Shown here: positions 51,904-62,000 of the stretch, piece after piece
Layout: each line of letters begins with the position of its first letter
Position numbering within the stretch: position 1 is the first letter of the stretch
Assembly: GCA_934101495.1 (NCBI GenBank)
Contig: CAKORG010000003.1
Coordinates: 6,186 to 70,185 of the forward strand
DNA length: 64,000 bases
Direction of reading: 5' to 3'
Source: an uncultured Bacilli bacterium
GTDB taxonomy: Bacteria; Bacillota_I; Bacilli_A; RF39; UBA660
The notes under the pieces: generated by a model
Seen by the model: only the letters and a program-made list of their open reading frames with translations
Databases searched by the model: none
Told to the model about the DNA's origin: nothing
Translations under genes and position numbers: made by a program

Positions 51904-53629
51904 CGTAATCACCTCGTGTATCTTTTTGTAAGCTCTTAAAATCTACTTTACCAAGTTTTGTTTTAGGTAGTCTTTTTCTAAAAACAAATTCAGCTGGTAT
52001 CATATATTTAGATAATTTTTTCTTGCAATATGCTTTAATATCATCTTTAACAAACATCGCAATATAACCTTCTTTTAAAACTATAAAAGCTTTTGGTACC
52101 TCTTGTTTATAAGGATGGGGAACACCAACAATAGTACACTGCAAAACTGCTGGATGTGACTCAATAACTTCCTCAACATGGGATGGATACACATTATATC
52201 CACTTGAAATAATCATTCTCTTAAGTCTTCCTTTATAAAAGACAAAACCATCTTCATCCATATAACCTAAATCACCTGTATGAAGCCAAACATGTCCATC
52301 TTTATGCACTTGAAGTGCTGTATTTGTTTCACTTTCATCATTTAAGTAACCTTGCATAAAAGCTTTAGAGTGAACACATATTTCACCAACATCTCCATAT
52401 TTTAAAGTTTCTCTAGTAGCTGAATCAATTATTTTAATTTGATTTCCTGCAAGTGGTATTCCAACTGAACCAGATTTATTCACATCATCACAAGCAAGAC
52501 AAACAGCAGCAAGAGCTTCAGACAAACCATAGCCTTGAGTGATTTTTCCTGGTGAATTATGTTCTTTTAAATATTCATTCATTTTATTTTCCAAAGATTT
52601 AGGTAGGATATCCCCGCCAGAAACAATATATTTTAAATTTGATAAATCTAAATTTTTAACATTATTATTACTCATTAAAGCTTCATATAAGGTTGGTACA
52701 CCTAAAACACATGAAGGATTTTTTTTATGAAACATAATATCAAACTTTTTAGCATCAAATTGAGGAATTAAAATTGAATAACAACCTAATGCAAGTGGTG
52801 TATGCATTAAAACACTTAAACCAAAGCCATGAAAATTAGGCATAATAGCAAGACAACAATCTCCAGCATGCAAATTTTTCATCGATATTTTTTCTTGAAG
52901 CGCTCCAAGTATAAATGCTCTATTTTGAATAACAACATTTTTTGGTGTTCCACTAGTACCACCACTATGAATGATAACGGCGGGTGTATCTTTACCAAAC
53001 TTAGGAAATTTTATATATTCAGTACTATAATATTTTTTATAAAAGCCTTTCCAACTTAAATATTTATCCTTCTTTGGATGTTTTTTATATTTACCAATTT
53101 GACTTAAATTGTACCCAACTTTTAGAAAAAAAGGCATATAATCAGATGCACTTGCAAATATAACCTCTTTTACATCTGTTTTATCTATAATATTTTCAAT
53201 CTTCGAATAAAAGCTATTTAGCATAATCAAATGTTTACTTTTAGTAGATGTCAAACTAAATAATATTTCTTCTTCACTAGATAAAGGATGGACCATATTA
53301 GCAATAGCACCAATTTTATTTAATGCATACAAACTAACTAAAACATTTGGCATATTTGGAAGCATTATCGTAACAATATCCCCACGCTTAACTCCAGCTT
53401 TTGTAAACACTTTAGCATATGCATTTATTTCTTTAATGAAATTTTTATAAGTACTTTTATATCCCATATACTCATAAGCAATATAATCAGGATACAAGTA
53501 ACTACTTTTTTTTACTTGGTCATACATACTTATATCAGGTATTTTTATATTTAATTCTTCCTTTGTATAATATTTAGCCCAAGGCTCAGGTATTGGTTTT
53601 CTTCTTCTTAAAAATGCAAATAAATTCAT
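51896..53629 (-). CDS. AMP-dependent acyl-CoA/acyl-ACP synthetase
   Basis: The 577-residue ANL enzyme activates a fatty acid as acyl-AMP and passes it to CoA or ACP. P-loop-like VIIHSGGTSGTPKNVVIQN, MPNFHGFGLSVLMHTPLALGC, the motif ITQGYGLSEALAAVCLACDD, WLHTGDLGYMDEDGFVFYKGRLKRMIISSGYNVYPSHVEEVIESHPAVLQCTIVGVPH, and the catalytic lysine region KTKLGKVDFKSL are visible. Sandwiched between two plsC genes, it probably recycles exogenous fatty acids into phospholipid. Confidence 0.93.
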   Translation of the reverse strand: MNLFAFLRRRKPIPEPWAKYYTKEELNIKIPDISMYDQVKKSSYLYPDYIAYEYMGYKSTYKNFIKEINAYAKVFTKAGVKRGDIVTIMLPNMPNVLVSLYALNKIGAIANMVHPLSSEEEILFSLTSTKSKHLIMLNSFYSKIENIIDKTDVKEVIFASASDYMPFFLKVGYNLSQIGKYKKHPKKDKYLSWKGFYKKYYSTEYIKFPKFGKDTPAVIIHSGGTSGTPKNVVIQNRAFILGALQEKISMKNLHAGDCCLAIMPNFHGFGLSVLMHTPLALGCYSILIPQFDAKKFDIMFHKKNPSCVLGVPTLYEALMSNNNVKNLDLSNLKYIVSGGDILPKSLENKMNEYLKEHNSPGKITQGYGLSEALAAVCLACDDVNKSGSVGIPLAGNQIKIIDSATRETLKYGDVGEICVHSKAFMQGYLNDESETNTALQVHKDGHVWLHTGDLGYMDEDGFVFYKGRLKRMIISSGYNVYPSHVEEVIESHPAVLQCTIVGVPHPYKQEVPKAFIVLKEGYIAMFVKDDIKAYCKKKLSKYMIPAEFVFRKRLPKTKLGKVDFKSLQKDTRGDYDE

Positions 53630-54198
53630 CTTAGATTCTCCCTTTCCTCTTTAATTATATTCATGAGTCTTTCTGTTTCTTCCTTTATATCGCCATCACA
53701 CTTGATTGGCTCTAAAAATTTAATTGTTAAATCTTTAGAAAACAGTTTATATTTGCCAGTAATTACAAAAGGAACAATTGGACTATTAGTGTCAGTTGCC
53801 ATTTTTACAGCACCTTTTTTAAATTTTAACATTTCTCCGGTTTTCTCGGTTGTTCCTTCAGGAAATATTCCAATTAATTTCTCCTTTTTCAAATATCTTT
53901 CAGCTATTATTAAAGCATTGCCGTCTTTGCTTTTTCTGTCAACTGGAATAAGTCCTAGATTACCAAAAATTATTTTTTTAGGGCCATTCCACAATTCCTT
54001 CTTAGCTAAAAAATGAACATTTCTTTTTGTAGCACTTATAAGAAGTGCTGCATCAAAATTACTGGTATGATTACCAGCTAAAACAACTCTACCGCTAATA
54101 GGAATATTTTCAGTGCCAATAAACTTTGGCCTAAAAAACAATTTATAAAACCCCGTAATTAGAGGTCTTAATATTTTATATAATATTGCATCTTTCAT
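53626..54198 (-). CDS. plsC: 1-acyl-sn-glycerol-3-phosphate acyltransferase (PlsC family), copy 2
   Basis: The 190-residue enzyme has NHTSNFDAALL (HX4D: H44, D49), GLIPVDRKSKDG, KLIGIFPEGTTEKTGEMLKFKKGAVKMATDTNSPIVPFVITGKY and a short C-terminal helix. ATG 54198 is chosen since AGGA is spaced eight bases from it; ATG 54213 lacks a site. It starts the lipid operon plsC, acyl synthetase, plsC, dehydrogenase. The two PlsC proteins differ enough to suggest different acyl donors or acceptors. Confidence 0.93.
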   Translation of the reverse strand: MKDAILYKILRPLITGFYKLFFRPKFIGTENIPISGRVVLAGNHTSNFDAALLISATKRNVHFLAKKELWNGPKKIIFGNLGLIPVDRKSKDGNALIIAERYLKKEKLIGIFPEGTTEKTGEMLKFKKGAVKMATDTNSPIVPFVITGKYKLFSKDLTIKFLEPIKCDGDIKEETERLMNIIKEERENLR

Positions 54199-54321
54199 AT
54201 ATCTTTTCCTCATACATTATTTTAACAAATTTATTTTATTTTGTAAATTTTAAATGAGAACAATATTACAAATTATGTATGATTACTATTAAAATAACAA
54301 ACGATTTTTATTTTTGAGCAA

Positions 54322-54420
54322 TTATTTTTTTATTTCTTCTTGGGATAATCCTGTTGCATTTTCTATTACTTTTGTTTCAACATTCATATTAGCTAAATTT
54401 CTAGCAATTGTTATTTTTTC
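54322..54420 (-). pseudogene. Remnant of an Rpn-family protein C-terminus
   Basis: The frame encodes EKITIARNLANMNVETKVIE then NATGLSQEEIKK before a stop, the typical end of an Rpn tail ('ak.l..mn...e.I...TgLs.eei..l'). It has no start codon and a stop lies ten codons upstream. The rest of the 380-base gap 54214-54592 shows no gene. Confidence 0.6.
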
Positions 54421-54592
54421 CTTTTTTTTGAAAAATTTTTTAGGTTACAAAAATATATTGCTAAAAACACATGATATATTAGGTAAAAAATATGCAAAGA
54501 AATTTTATTTTTTAGCCAAAAATTAGGGTCAAAAAGTGTAAAATAAGTTGGAATCAAAAAAGACTACTAGAATATATCTAATAGCCAATTTA

Positions 54593-57112
54593 TTATTCAT
54601 TTTTTAATTTTGCTAACTTTTCTTCTTCAGCTTTTAATGTAAATCTTTCTTTTTCTACAAGTTCTCTCGGTGCTTTAGCAACATAGTTTTCATTACTTAG
54701 AAGTTTCTTTCTTCTTTCAATTGAACTTTCAAGTTCACTAATTTGTTTATTTAAAAGTAACAAATCTTCTTCAGTAACTTCTTTTTCATAATAAATATCT
54801 AAATTATAATTTTTATAAATAACACTATACTTAGTACCTTTTATTACTTTATGTTCATCCAAATTTATACGAAGAAGTTTCATTATTAAACTATAGTCTT
54901 CTTCATTATTTATCTTTATTCCAAAATCTTTACCAATTTTATTTTCAAGTTTTACATTTCTAAATACTTTGATAAATTCAATAATATTATTAAATTCTTC
55001 ATATTCTTTGTTAAATACTTCAGCTTTATTATATTTTGGATATTCGGATAATATTATATTTTCTTCATGCATTGGAAGATTACTATAAAGTTCATCAGTA
55101 ACATAAGGCATAAATGGATGAAGCATTTTAAGTATGCAGCTAAGTACATAATAAAGTACTGATTTAGTTGTCATATCATCTAAACTAAATTTAGCAAATT
55201 CAATATAATTATCACAAAAATCATTCCATACAAAGCTATAGATTTCTGTACCAACATTATTAAAATCATAATGTTCCATATTTTTAGTTACACTCTTAAT
55301 AGTATTATTTAAACTTGTTAAAATCCACTTATCTTCCATTTTCAAATTATCAAAATTTAAAGCATTTAAGTCTTCAATATTCATAAGAACAAAACGAGAA
55401 GCATTCCATAATTTATTGATAAAATTCCAACTTGCTTTTACCTTTTCTTCATCATATCTTAAATCTGTTCCAGCAGCACTAGATGTTGTTAAGAAAAACC
55501 TAAGGGCATCAGCACCATAAGTATCTATAACATCCATTGGATCTACACCATTACCTAAAGATTTACTCATCTTTCTTCCTTGTTTATCACGAATAAGTCC
55601 GTGAATTAAACAATCTTTAAATGGTCTTTCTCCTGTAAAATGAAGTCCCTCAAAAGTCATACGATTAACCCAGAATGGAATAATATCATAACCAGTAACT
55701 AGAACATTATTTGGATAGAACTTTTTAAAATCTTCAGTTTCTTCTGGCCAGCCAAGTGTAGAAAATGGCCATAAAGCACTTGAGAACCATGTATCTAAAA
55801 CATCATTATCTTGAACCCAGCCATCACCAACAGGTGCAACTTCACCAACATACACTTCATCACCTTTATACCAAGCAGGAATTCTATGTCCCCACCAAAG
55901 TTGACGAGAAATACACCAGTCATAAGTTATTTCCATCCAGTGATTCATAATTTTTTCATATCTAGTTGGAACGAAATTTACTTTAGTATCTTTATTTTTT
56001 TGATTTTCTAAAACTTTATTTGCAAGTGGACGCATTTTAACAAACCATTGTTTAGAAAGATATGGTTCAACCATTACTCCACTTCGCTCACTATGACCAA
56101 CATTATGCATTATTTCTTCTATGCTTATCAGTAAATCTTTTTCTTTTAAATATTCTACCAACTTTTCACGAGCAACAAATCTATCAAGCCCCGCAAACTT
56201 TCCAGCATTTTCATTCATTGTTCCATCAGGATTTATGCAAACGATTCTTTCTAAATTATGTCTATTACCAACTTCAAAGTCATTTGGATCATGAGCTGGA
56301 GTAATCTTAACAATACCAGTACCAAATAGAGGATCAGCATGTTCATCACCAACAATTGGAATAAGTTTACCTACTACTGGTAAAACAACATTCTTACCAA
56401 TTAAGTCTTTATATCTTTCGTCATCTGGATTAACTGCAACCGCTGTATCACCAAATAACGTTTCAGGTCTAGTTGTTGCAACTTCTAAATACTCATCACT
56501 ATTTTCTAAATAATATTTAATATGATAAAAAGCACCTTTTACTTCTTTATAAATAACTTCTTAATTAGAAAGTGCTGTCCTTTGGGCAGGATCCCAATTT
56601 ATAATTCTTTCTCCACGATAAATTAAACCTTCATCATATAGAGTTTTAAATACATGCTTAACAGCTTTATTTAATCCTTCATCTAGGGTAAATCTTTCTT
56701 TTGAATAACATAATGAAAGACCTAACTTGGCCCATTGTCTATGAATATTTTCAGCATATTCTTTTTTCCATTCCCAAGCATATTCTAACCATTTTTCTCT
56801 ATCTAAAGAACGAGGTTTGATTCCCATTTCTTTTAGTTTAGCATCAACTTTGGCTTGAGTTGCAATACCAGCATGATCCATACCAGGAATCCAGATAGCA
56901 TTAAAACCTTGCATTTTCTTGAAACGAATAATAATATCTTGAAGTGCTGTATCCCAAGCATGACCTAAATGAAGTTTTCCTGTAACATTTGGGGGTGGGA
57001 TAACTATAGCATAAGGTTTTCCTCCTTCTTTTTCTTCAAAATAATCATTCTTAATCCAATTTTCATATTTACCATTTTCAACTTCTAAATGATTATACTT
57101 TTTTTCTAACAT
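54593..57112 (-). pseudogene. valS: Valyl-tRNA synthetase with an in-frame stop at codon 184
   Basis: The frame is a full ValS of 839 codons interrupted only by TAA at 56561-56563. The first part holds HIGH ([24 protein letters not shown]) and ends [14 protein letters not shown]; the same frame continues without shift as EVIYKEVKGAFYHIKYYLEN and through the editing domain (VATTRPETLFGDTAVAV), TYDWCISRQLWWGHRIPAWY, the KMSKS loop GRKMSKSLGNGVDP, the anticodon domain and the C-terminal coiled coil. Most ValS read 'TALSD-I-E' here, so a single sense codon appears changed to TAA. The enzyme is essential, so the stop is either an assembly error, suppressed, or another valS exists. A valine T-box leader precedes it. 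Confidence 0.85.
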
Positions 57113-57129
57113 ATTAATTCCTTCTTTCT

Positions 57130-57290
57130 AAAAATAAAAAAAGATGATACCCAAGGAGTCAATTTGTGACGGTACCATCCTTTATTTAACTTAATTGATT
57201 TTATAGCATCTCTGCATTATTTTTCCTTTTGTAACCTTCATATAACCTCTTTATTAGCTTCCACCAAACGCTAACTCTCTTTAAAACAAA
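57130..57290 (-). promoter_or_regulatory. T-box leader (valine specifier) of valS
   Basis: On the minus strand the leader holds the T-box core AAAGGATGGTACCG (around 57171-57184), which contains the TGG that pairs with the tRNA end. GATGGTACC then pairs with GGGTATCATC, followed by seven T, forming the terminator (57137-57180). The upstream stem-I region has AGAGAG, GGTGGAAGC and a specifier loop with GTT (valine) at about 57233-57235. Uncharged tRNA-Val stabilises the antiterminator. A TATAAT box with a poor -35 lies at about 57290. Confidence 0.85.
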
Positions 57291-57342
57291 TTATATTACT
57301 CCTCAAAAATCATCAAAATATAAGCATATTTTAACAAATTAT

Positions 57343-58254
57343 TTAACTAAGTTCAAGTGTTTCTGTAACATTTCCATCAATTATAACATCAATTCCATTT
57401 TCTTCTACTGAAAAATATAGTTCATTATAATCAGGAAGACTCACAAATTTAAGTATTGCTTCATCACAGTTTTTATATATAAATAAACCATTATCATTTA
57501 CAATAAAGATATAGTCTCCTACTCCATAAACATTAGTTTTGGTTAGATTTTCTAACTTTTCTATCCCACTATAATCATAAATGTGATAGCTATTGTCATA
57601 AGTAATATAGTAATTATTATTGAAATCAGTTATTTCACTTCTAATAGCGTTTTTAAAAATAGTTCCATCTTCATTTAATATAAACCATAACGAATTTTGT
57701 TTAACAATAAACTTGGATGAATCTAATTTTTTATTGATTAAGTGCGAAGGCAAAGCAATATAATCATATTCACTAGGAATTGATATTTTTCCTATTTCTA
57801 GAAATGCTATACCCCATCCATTGTTTTTACGATTTATTAGAAAATTAGATGTTGCTTCAGTATTATAATTTTTAATTTCTCTATATTCATCGATTATATT
57901 TTTTCCAGCTACATTATATAAAACATAACTATCTTGTTTTTTAAAAATACTAAAGAAATTATTTATAACACCTGGTAATGCTTTACTACCACCTTTATAA
58001 TAGTTAGTGTGGTAATTTTCATCATCGATTATTGTATCTGCAATAAAGCAATCGCTACAGTCATATGTACCCATAAGTTTATCTCCGTTATAGAAATATA
58101 CTTTATTATTATAAATAAAATCTTTATTAGGGTTGTTTTTTTCGTTATCTATTTTACTTGGAACACTAAAATGTTTAATAGTTCCCACTAGTCCAAGTGG
58201 TAAAAATATTACCAAAAGTACAATTATTGTTATTAATGTCTTTTTATCCTTCAT
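57343..58254 (-). CDS. Membrane-anchored beta-propeller-like (WG repeat type) surface protein, short
   Basis: The 303-residue protein has an N-terminal anchor (about 6-27), then a module FIYNNKVYFYNGDKLMGTYDCSDCFIADTIIDDE that recurs twice in the next protein upstream ('G.Y.C....C.vA'). WGIAFLEIGKISIPSEYDYIAL looks like a WG repeat, and further strands (YNNSYHIYDYSGIEKL, YIFIVNDNGLFIYKN) fit a propeller. GGGTAG precedes the ATG. It is separated from the longer homolog by five bases, so both are in one operon. Confidence 0.65.
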   Translation of the reverse strand: MKDKKTLITIIVLLVIFLPLGLVGTIKHFSVPSKIDNEKNNPNKDFIYNNKVYFYNGDKLMGTYDCSDCFIADTIIDDENYHTNYYKGGSKALPGVINNFFSIFKKQDSYVLYNVAGKNIIDEYREIKNYNTEATSNFLINRKNNGWGIAFLEIGKISIPSEYDYIALPSHLINKKLDSSKFIVKQNSLWFILNEDGTIFKNAIRSEITDFNNNYYITYDNSYHIYDYSGIEKLENLTKTNVYGVGDYIFIVNDNGLFIYKNCDEAILKFVSLPDYNELYFSVEENGIDVIIDGNVTETLELS

Positions 58255-58259
58255 AGTAT

Positions 58260-60341
58260 CTACCCAATATTTATTTCTACACTCGTAGTACTACCATCAT
58301 GACTATATGTTATCTTTAAAATATTGTCTTTAATAGTGTATGATAACTCTTTAGCATAATCATCACTATCTAGTTTTATTACTTCTTCAAGAGTACGAGT
58401 TAAATCTTTTTTACTATCATATTTGAAAATACCAACAACATTATCTTTATCAATGGTTAAATAGAATTTATTTTCCATTATTATATTTTTATACTCATCA
58501 CTTATTATTTTTCCATCTTTATCATATATTAAGTATTTATCATTATTTTTAACCATTAAATAGCCATTCTTATACTTAACAATTTCATATTTAGTATTTA
58601 CATTTTTAGCAAGTTCACCATTGTTATCATATATATGATATGTATCATCACTTCTTTTAAACATATAATAGTTATCAACTAATTTAAATGATGTGTTTTT
58701 TGATGTTACATTGCCATTAGAATCTTTTATTCTAAATGGAACAATGCCTTTAACGGAACTTTGGGCAATATTGATAACACCATAGGCATCATCTTCAGCA
58801 CTTTTAGCAACAACTATAGTTCCTGCAGTAGTTATTAAGTTAACTTTATTAGTGATGTCATGGTATCCAGCATCTACTGACTTGTATGTTGCTACCTTTT
58901 TCTTATCTTTTAAGTCATAAAGAATAATATTATCATTTGCATTCGGAGCTTTAGTATCAGCTATAAATACATAACGATTGTTATATATTGGAAGATAACC
59001 ACTATCTATTTTATCTCCACTTTTAAATATATTACTTTCTTTAGCTAGAAAACAATTACCTAAAGTCTCATCGCCTTCAGAAACACCATTTGCATAGTTA
59101 CATGTATAACTGCCTAAAATTTCACTTTTTTCACTATCTTTATAAAAGTATAGTTTTCCTTCAAAATAACTTATATATTCTAAAGTTTTGTTAAATAAGC
59201 CTTCATTTAAATTGATTCTTGTTACTTCTTCACCATATTCTATACGCATTGTTTTACCAGTAATTGATGCATTAAATGCTTCTTCTTTACCAATTTGTCT
59301 TAGATTATCATTAAATATTAACTTAGTATTATAACTATTACTGCTTATTCTAACCCCATCCATATTCATTGGACTTCCATCTTTATCATAAACATAAAGC
59401 TTTTTACCATCAGCTGCAATAACATAATTATCTACAAATCTTATATAATCGTAACTATTACCTATAACCATTTTTCCGTCATAGCCATATACATAATAGT
59501 TATTTCCCACTTTGACACTAAGCTTATTATCATCAAAGGCTTTAATCGCACCGGGAACGCTTTTAGTTAGTTCTTTGCCATCAAAATCTATTAATAAGTA
59601 ATTATTATTGTTAGAGACTACTAAAGCATTTGTATCTTCTATATATCCCATGTAATCATATGAATTTTTAATATTTTCTTTAATTTCTTTTTCTGTTATT
59701 TCTATAAGTCCATACTTATTATCTTTTTTAAATATAATTTTGTTATCTTTTACTTCTTTAACTAAGCTGATTGTATCTAATACTTTTTCTTTGTTTATAT
59801 CATATATGATAATATTTCCATTTTCTTTTTTCATATTATCATATACAAATACATAATTATCAAGTATTATATCTGCTCTATTATTTATAGGTAAACCATT
59901 TTCATATACTCTTTTAAATGAATCAAAACTATCTTCATTACTAAAATTTGCTACATAACATAAATTTTCACTTTTGTTTTCACAAGTATAGCTACCTAAT
60001 TCATTTTTATCTTTATCAATAAATATAAGCTTACCATCTTCATATCTGTAATTATCTTTTTCAATTACTACGACTGGGTCTTTTGGTATATCCGGGGTAT
60101 TATCTTTTTTAAATACTAAAAAGTATAGTAAAATACTGGTGATAATTAGTATAACTAGTACTATACTAACTATAATAATTATCTTTTTCTTATCAAATTT
60201 ACTTGGCTTTTCTTCTTTTTTTCCTTTTGGCATAGTTACTTGTTCCATATCATATTGAGTATTACTTACTTCTTCATTTTCATCAATTTCAATTATTTCA
60301 TTAGCATTCTTATTTATTTCTTCTAAAATTTCTTCTTCCAT
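58260..60341 (-). CDS. Membrane-anchored beta-propeller-like (WG repeat type) surface protein, long
   Basis: The 693-residue protein has an acidic cytosolic N-terminus (about 1-50), a membrane helix (about 53-75) and a large ectodomain of short beta repeats with YD/G tips (for example NNYLLIDFDGKELTKSV, NNYYVYGYDGKMVIGNSYDYIRFV, KKLYVYDKDGSPMN, DDTYHIYDNNGELAKNV, NDKYLIYDKDGKIISDEYKNI). Two cysteine modules, KNELGSYTCENKSENLCYVA and EILGSYTCNYANGVSEGDETLGNCFLA, match the module in the downstream gene. It is not recognised beyond this WG/propeller pattern. AAAGGAGATAAATAT precedes the ATG. It follows the variable protein gene at 60366 by 24 bases. Confidence 0.65.
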   Translation of the reverse strand: MEEEILEEINKNANEIIEIDENEEVSNTQYDMEQVTMPKGKKEEKPSKFDKKKIIIIVSIVLVILIITSILLYFLVFKKDNTPDIPKDPVVVIEKDNYRYEDGKLIFIDKDKNELGSYTCENKSENLCYVANFSNEDSFDSFKRVYENGLPINNRADIILDNYVFVYDNMKKENGNIIIYDINKEKVLDTISLVKEVKDNKIIFKKDNKYGLIEITEKEIKENIKNSYDYMGYIEDTNALVVSNNNNYLLIDFDGKELTKSVPGAIKAFDDNKLSVKVGNNYYVYGYDGKMVIGNSYDYIRFVDNYVIAADGKKLYVYDKDGSPMNMDGVRISSNSYNTKLIFNDNLRQIGKEEAFNASITGKTMRIEYGEEVTRINLNEGLFNKTLEYISYFEGKLYFYKDSEKSEILGSYTCNYANGVSEGDETLGNCFLAKESNIFKSGDKIDSGYLPIYNNRYVFIADTKAPNANDNIILYDLKDKKKVATYKSVDAGYHDITNKVNLITTAGTIVVAKSAEDDAYGVINIAQSSVKGIVPFRIKDSNGNVTSKNTSFKLVDNYYMFKRSDDTYHIYDNNGELAKNVNTKYEIVKYKNGYLMVKNNDKYLIYDKDGKIISDEYKNIIMENKFYLTIDKDNVVGIFKYDSKKDLTRTLEEVIKLDSDDYAKELSYTIKDNILKITYSHDGSTTSVEINIG

Positions 60342-60365
60342 ATATATTTATCTCCTTTCTGTTTG

Positions 60366-61862
60366 TCAACTTACTAGAATTGGATCACTAGATGTACCAG
60401 TTCCTGATACATAAGTAACATCCCCGTTTAAGTAGAATGTTGGACGCATCAATCCTGCATTAATAACCGGAGCACTACGAATAAGACCAGTATTATGAAT
60501 TTGAAATACACTTCTAGCAACGTCTGATACGCGAGTTATGGTCCATTCATAATTTCCGTTAAACAACCAATTTTGATTGCTTACTGCTATACCATTTGAA
60601 GCTGTAGATCCATATCCATTCAGTACGTATTTCCATGCAATTGGGTCTGCTGCAAATCCGTAATCACTTACATACATTAAACCTATTTTTGCTGGATATT
60701 CTGTTTCTCCAGTTGATGAATTTGACCCGGGTGTTGGACTATTTATCTCATTTTGATATGCAATTGAAGCTTTTTTTTGTCCTATATTATTCCAAGTGTT
60801 TCCTCCGACTTTCCATGTTGTTGTTGCTATTTTATTTGCGGTATCGCCAAGATATGTTAAAAAGCTGCTGCCATTTAGTAGTGCATTCGAGGTTGCGGCA
60901 GACCATGTGTTTGAACTATTATTATCCCATGGTGGACTATCTGTTAAAAAATTTTGAGTAATCAATTTTACTTGTCCATTAAATACTCCGATTATACGAT
61001 AATATCCCCATTGAAATCTATCAGTAACTCCAGAGAAATATAGGTAGTTATTTACTTCACTACTTGCACCGGCATATCTATATGAGTTATCTCCTGCTCC
61101 ATTTTCTAGATTTGAATCATGATAATAGATTTTTGATAATGATGAGGCACTCTTAGAACTTAATGTTGCAAGACATGTAGCTAAGTTATCTCCACTAGAA
61201 CACACATCAGCTATTGTTTCAGGTATTTTAGTACTTTGTATCATCAATTTAGCACTCATACTTTTTCCAGCATTAGCTTTTTGATTTTGGTCATAGTTTA
61301 CAAATGTTATAGTCACATTCCATTTTTCTTCTTTACTTGATGTCGTTGTTATTTCTCTATTATTAAGAAGAGTAATTACTCCGCTTTTACTTGTTATATC
61401 ATAGCCAGACACTTGGGTTCCATTTGCTCCAGTTACTATAACATGATTAAGTGTACTTATATTAGTTACTTCATTACCACTACTATCTGTTACTGTCATT
61501 ATTATTTCCGGAGTACTGTTATCTATTGAATATGTAAACGAATTATTTTCGATATTCAAATACAAATAGTAGTGTTCTGTTGCGGTATTTGTCTTATTAT
61601 TTGCAGTTAAAAGTGCACTTGCAAAAGTACTTCCACTTTGATTACCTGTTCCACTTGCAAAGTTTTCTTGGTTAATATTAAACGATATTTGACTTCCTGT
61701 CGCAAATGTAAATGTATCTACAGTATTTGCGTTAACCTTGATATCTGCTGCTGCTGCATCACCCACTTGAGCATTGAAATATGCATACGTTGCTGTAATA
61801 ATGGTCAAAGCAAAAGCCACTATTGCTATTACACTTACTATTTTTGTTTTTCTATTTTCCAT
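60366..61862 (-). CDS. Secreted variable surface protein: SipW-type signal/TasA-like domain plus FGE/C-type-lectin-like domain
   Basis: The 498-residue protein starts MENRKTKIVSVIAIVAFALT then IITATYAYFNAQ, a SipW-dependent-type signal anchor. A camelysin/TasA-like beta domain (HYYLYLNIENNSFTYSIDN...) follows to about 215. The FGE/DUF6273-like domain has KIYYHDSNLENGAGDNSYRYAGASSEVNNYLYF, YYRIIGVFNGQVKLIT, ATSNALLNGSSF, TTWKVGGNTWNNIGQ, KIGLMYVSDYGFAADPIAW and NYEWTITRVSD..., then MRPTFYLNGDVTYVSGTGTSSDPILVS. It shares its architecture with the gene at 9039. The hypervariable part is at about 60447-60535. AGGAAG precedes the ATG. Confidence 0.75.
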   Translation of the reverse strand: MENRKTKIVSVIAIVAFALTIITATYAYFNAQVGDAAAADIKVNANTVDTFTFATGSQISFNINQENFASGTGNQSGSTFASALLTANNKTNTATEHYYLYLNIENNSFTYSIDNSTPEIIMTVTDSSGNEVTNISTLNHVIVTGANGTQVSGYDITSKSGVITLLNNREITTTSSKEEKWNVTITFVNYDQNQKANAGKSMSAKLMIQSTKIPETIADVCSSGDNLATCLATLSSKSASSLSKIYYHDSNLENGAGDNSYRYAGASSEVNNYLYFSGVTDRFQWGYYRIIGVFNGQVKLITQNFLTDSPPWDNNSSNTWSAATSNALLNGSSFLTYLGDTANKIATTTWKVGGNTWNNIGQKKASIAYQNEINSPTPGSNSSTGETEYPAKIGLMYVSDYGFAADPIAWKYVLNGYGSTASNGIAVSNQNWLFNGNYEWTITRVSDVARSVFQIHNTGLIRSAPVINAGLMRPTFYLNGDVTYVSGTGTSSDPILVS

Positions 61863-61929
61863 TTTTCATCTTCCTTTTTTATCCTAAATTAATAATATCA
61901 AATAATTTGATTTTTGTAAATAGAATAGA

Positions 61930-61975
61930 AAAGAAAAAACTACTACAAAACAACATTAAGTAATAGTTTTTCTTT
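61930..61975 (-). terminator. Terminator of the gene at 62001
   Basis: On the minus strand AAAACTATTAC pairs with GTAGTAGTTTT around a 12-base loop, followed by a T-rich run. Confidence 0.7.
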
Positions 61976-62000
61976 TTATAGTTATTAAGAAATTAATAAT

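Noticed and set aside
54593..57112. Two separate genes for a split valyl-tRNA synthetase
   Set aside because: The frame is continuous through the stop, no start or ribosome binding site lies just after it, and the editing domain would be cut; a single stop-interrupted gene is simpler.
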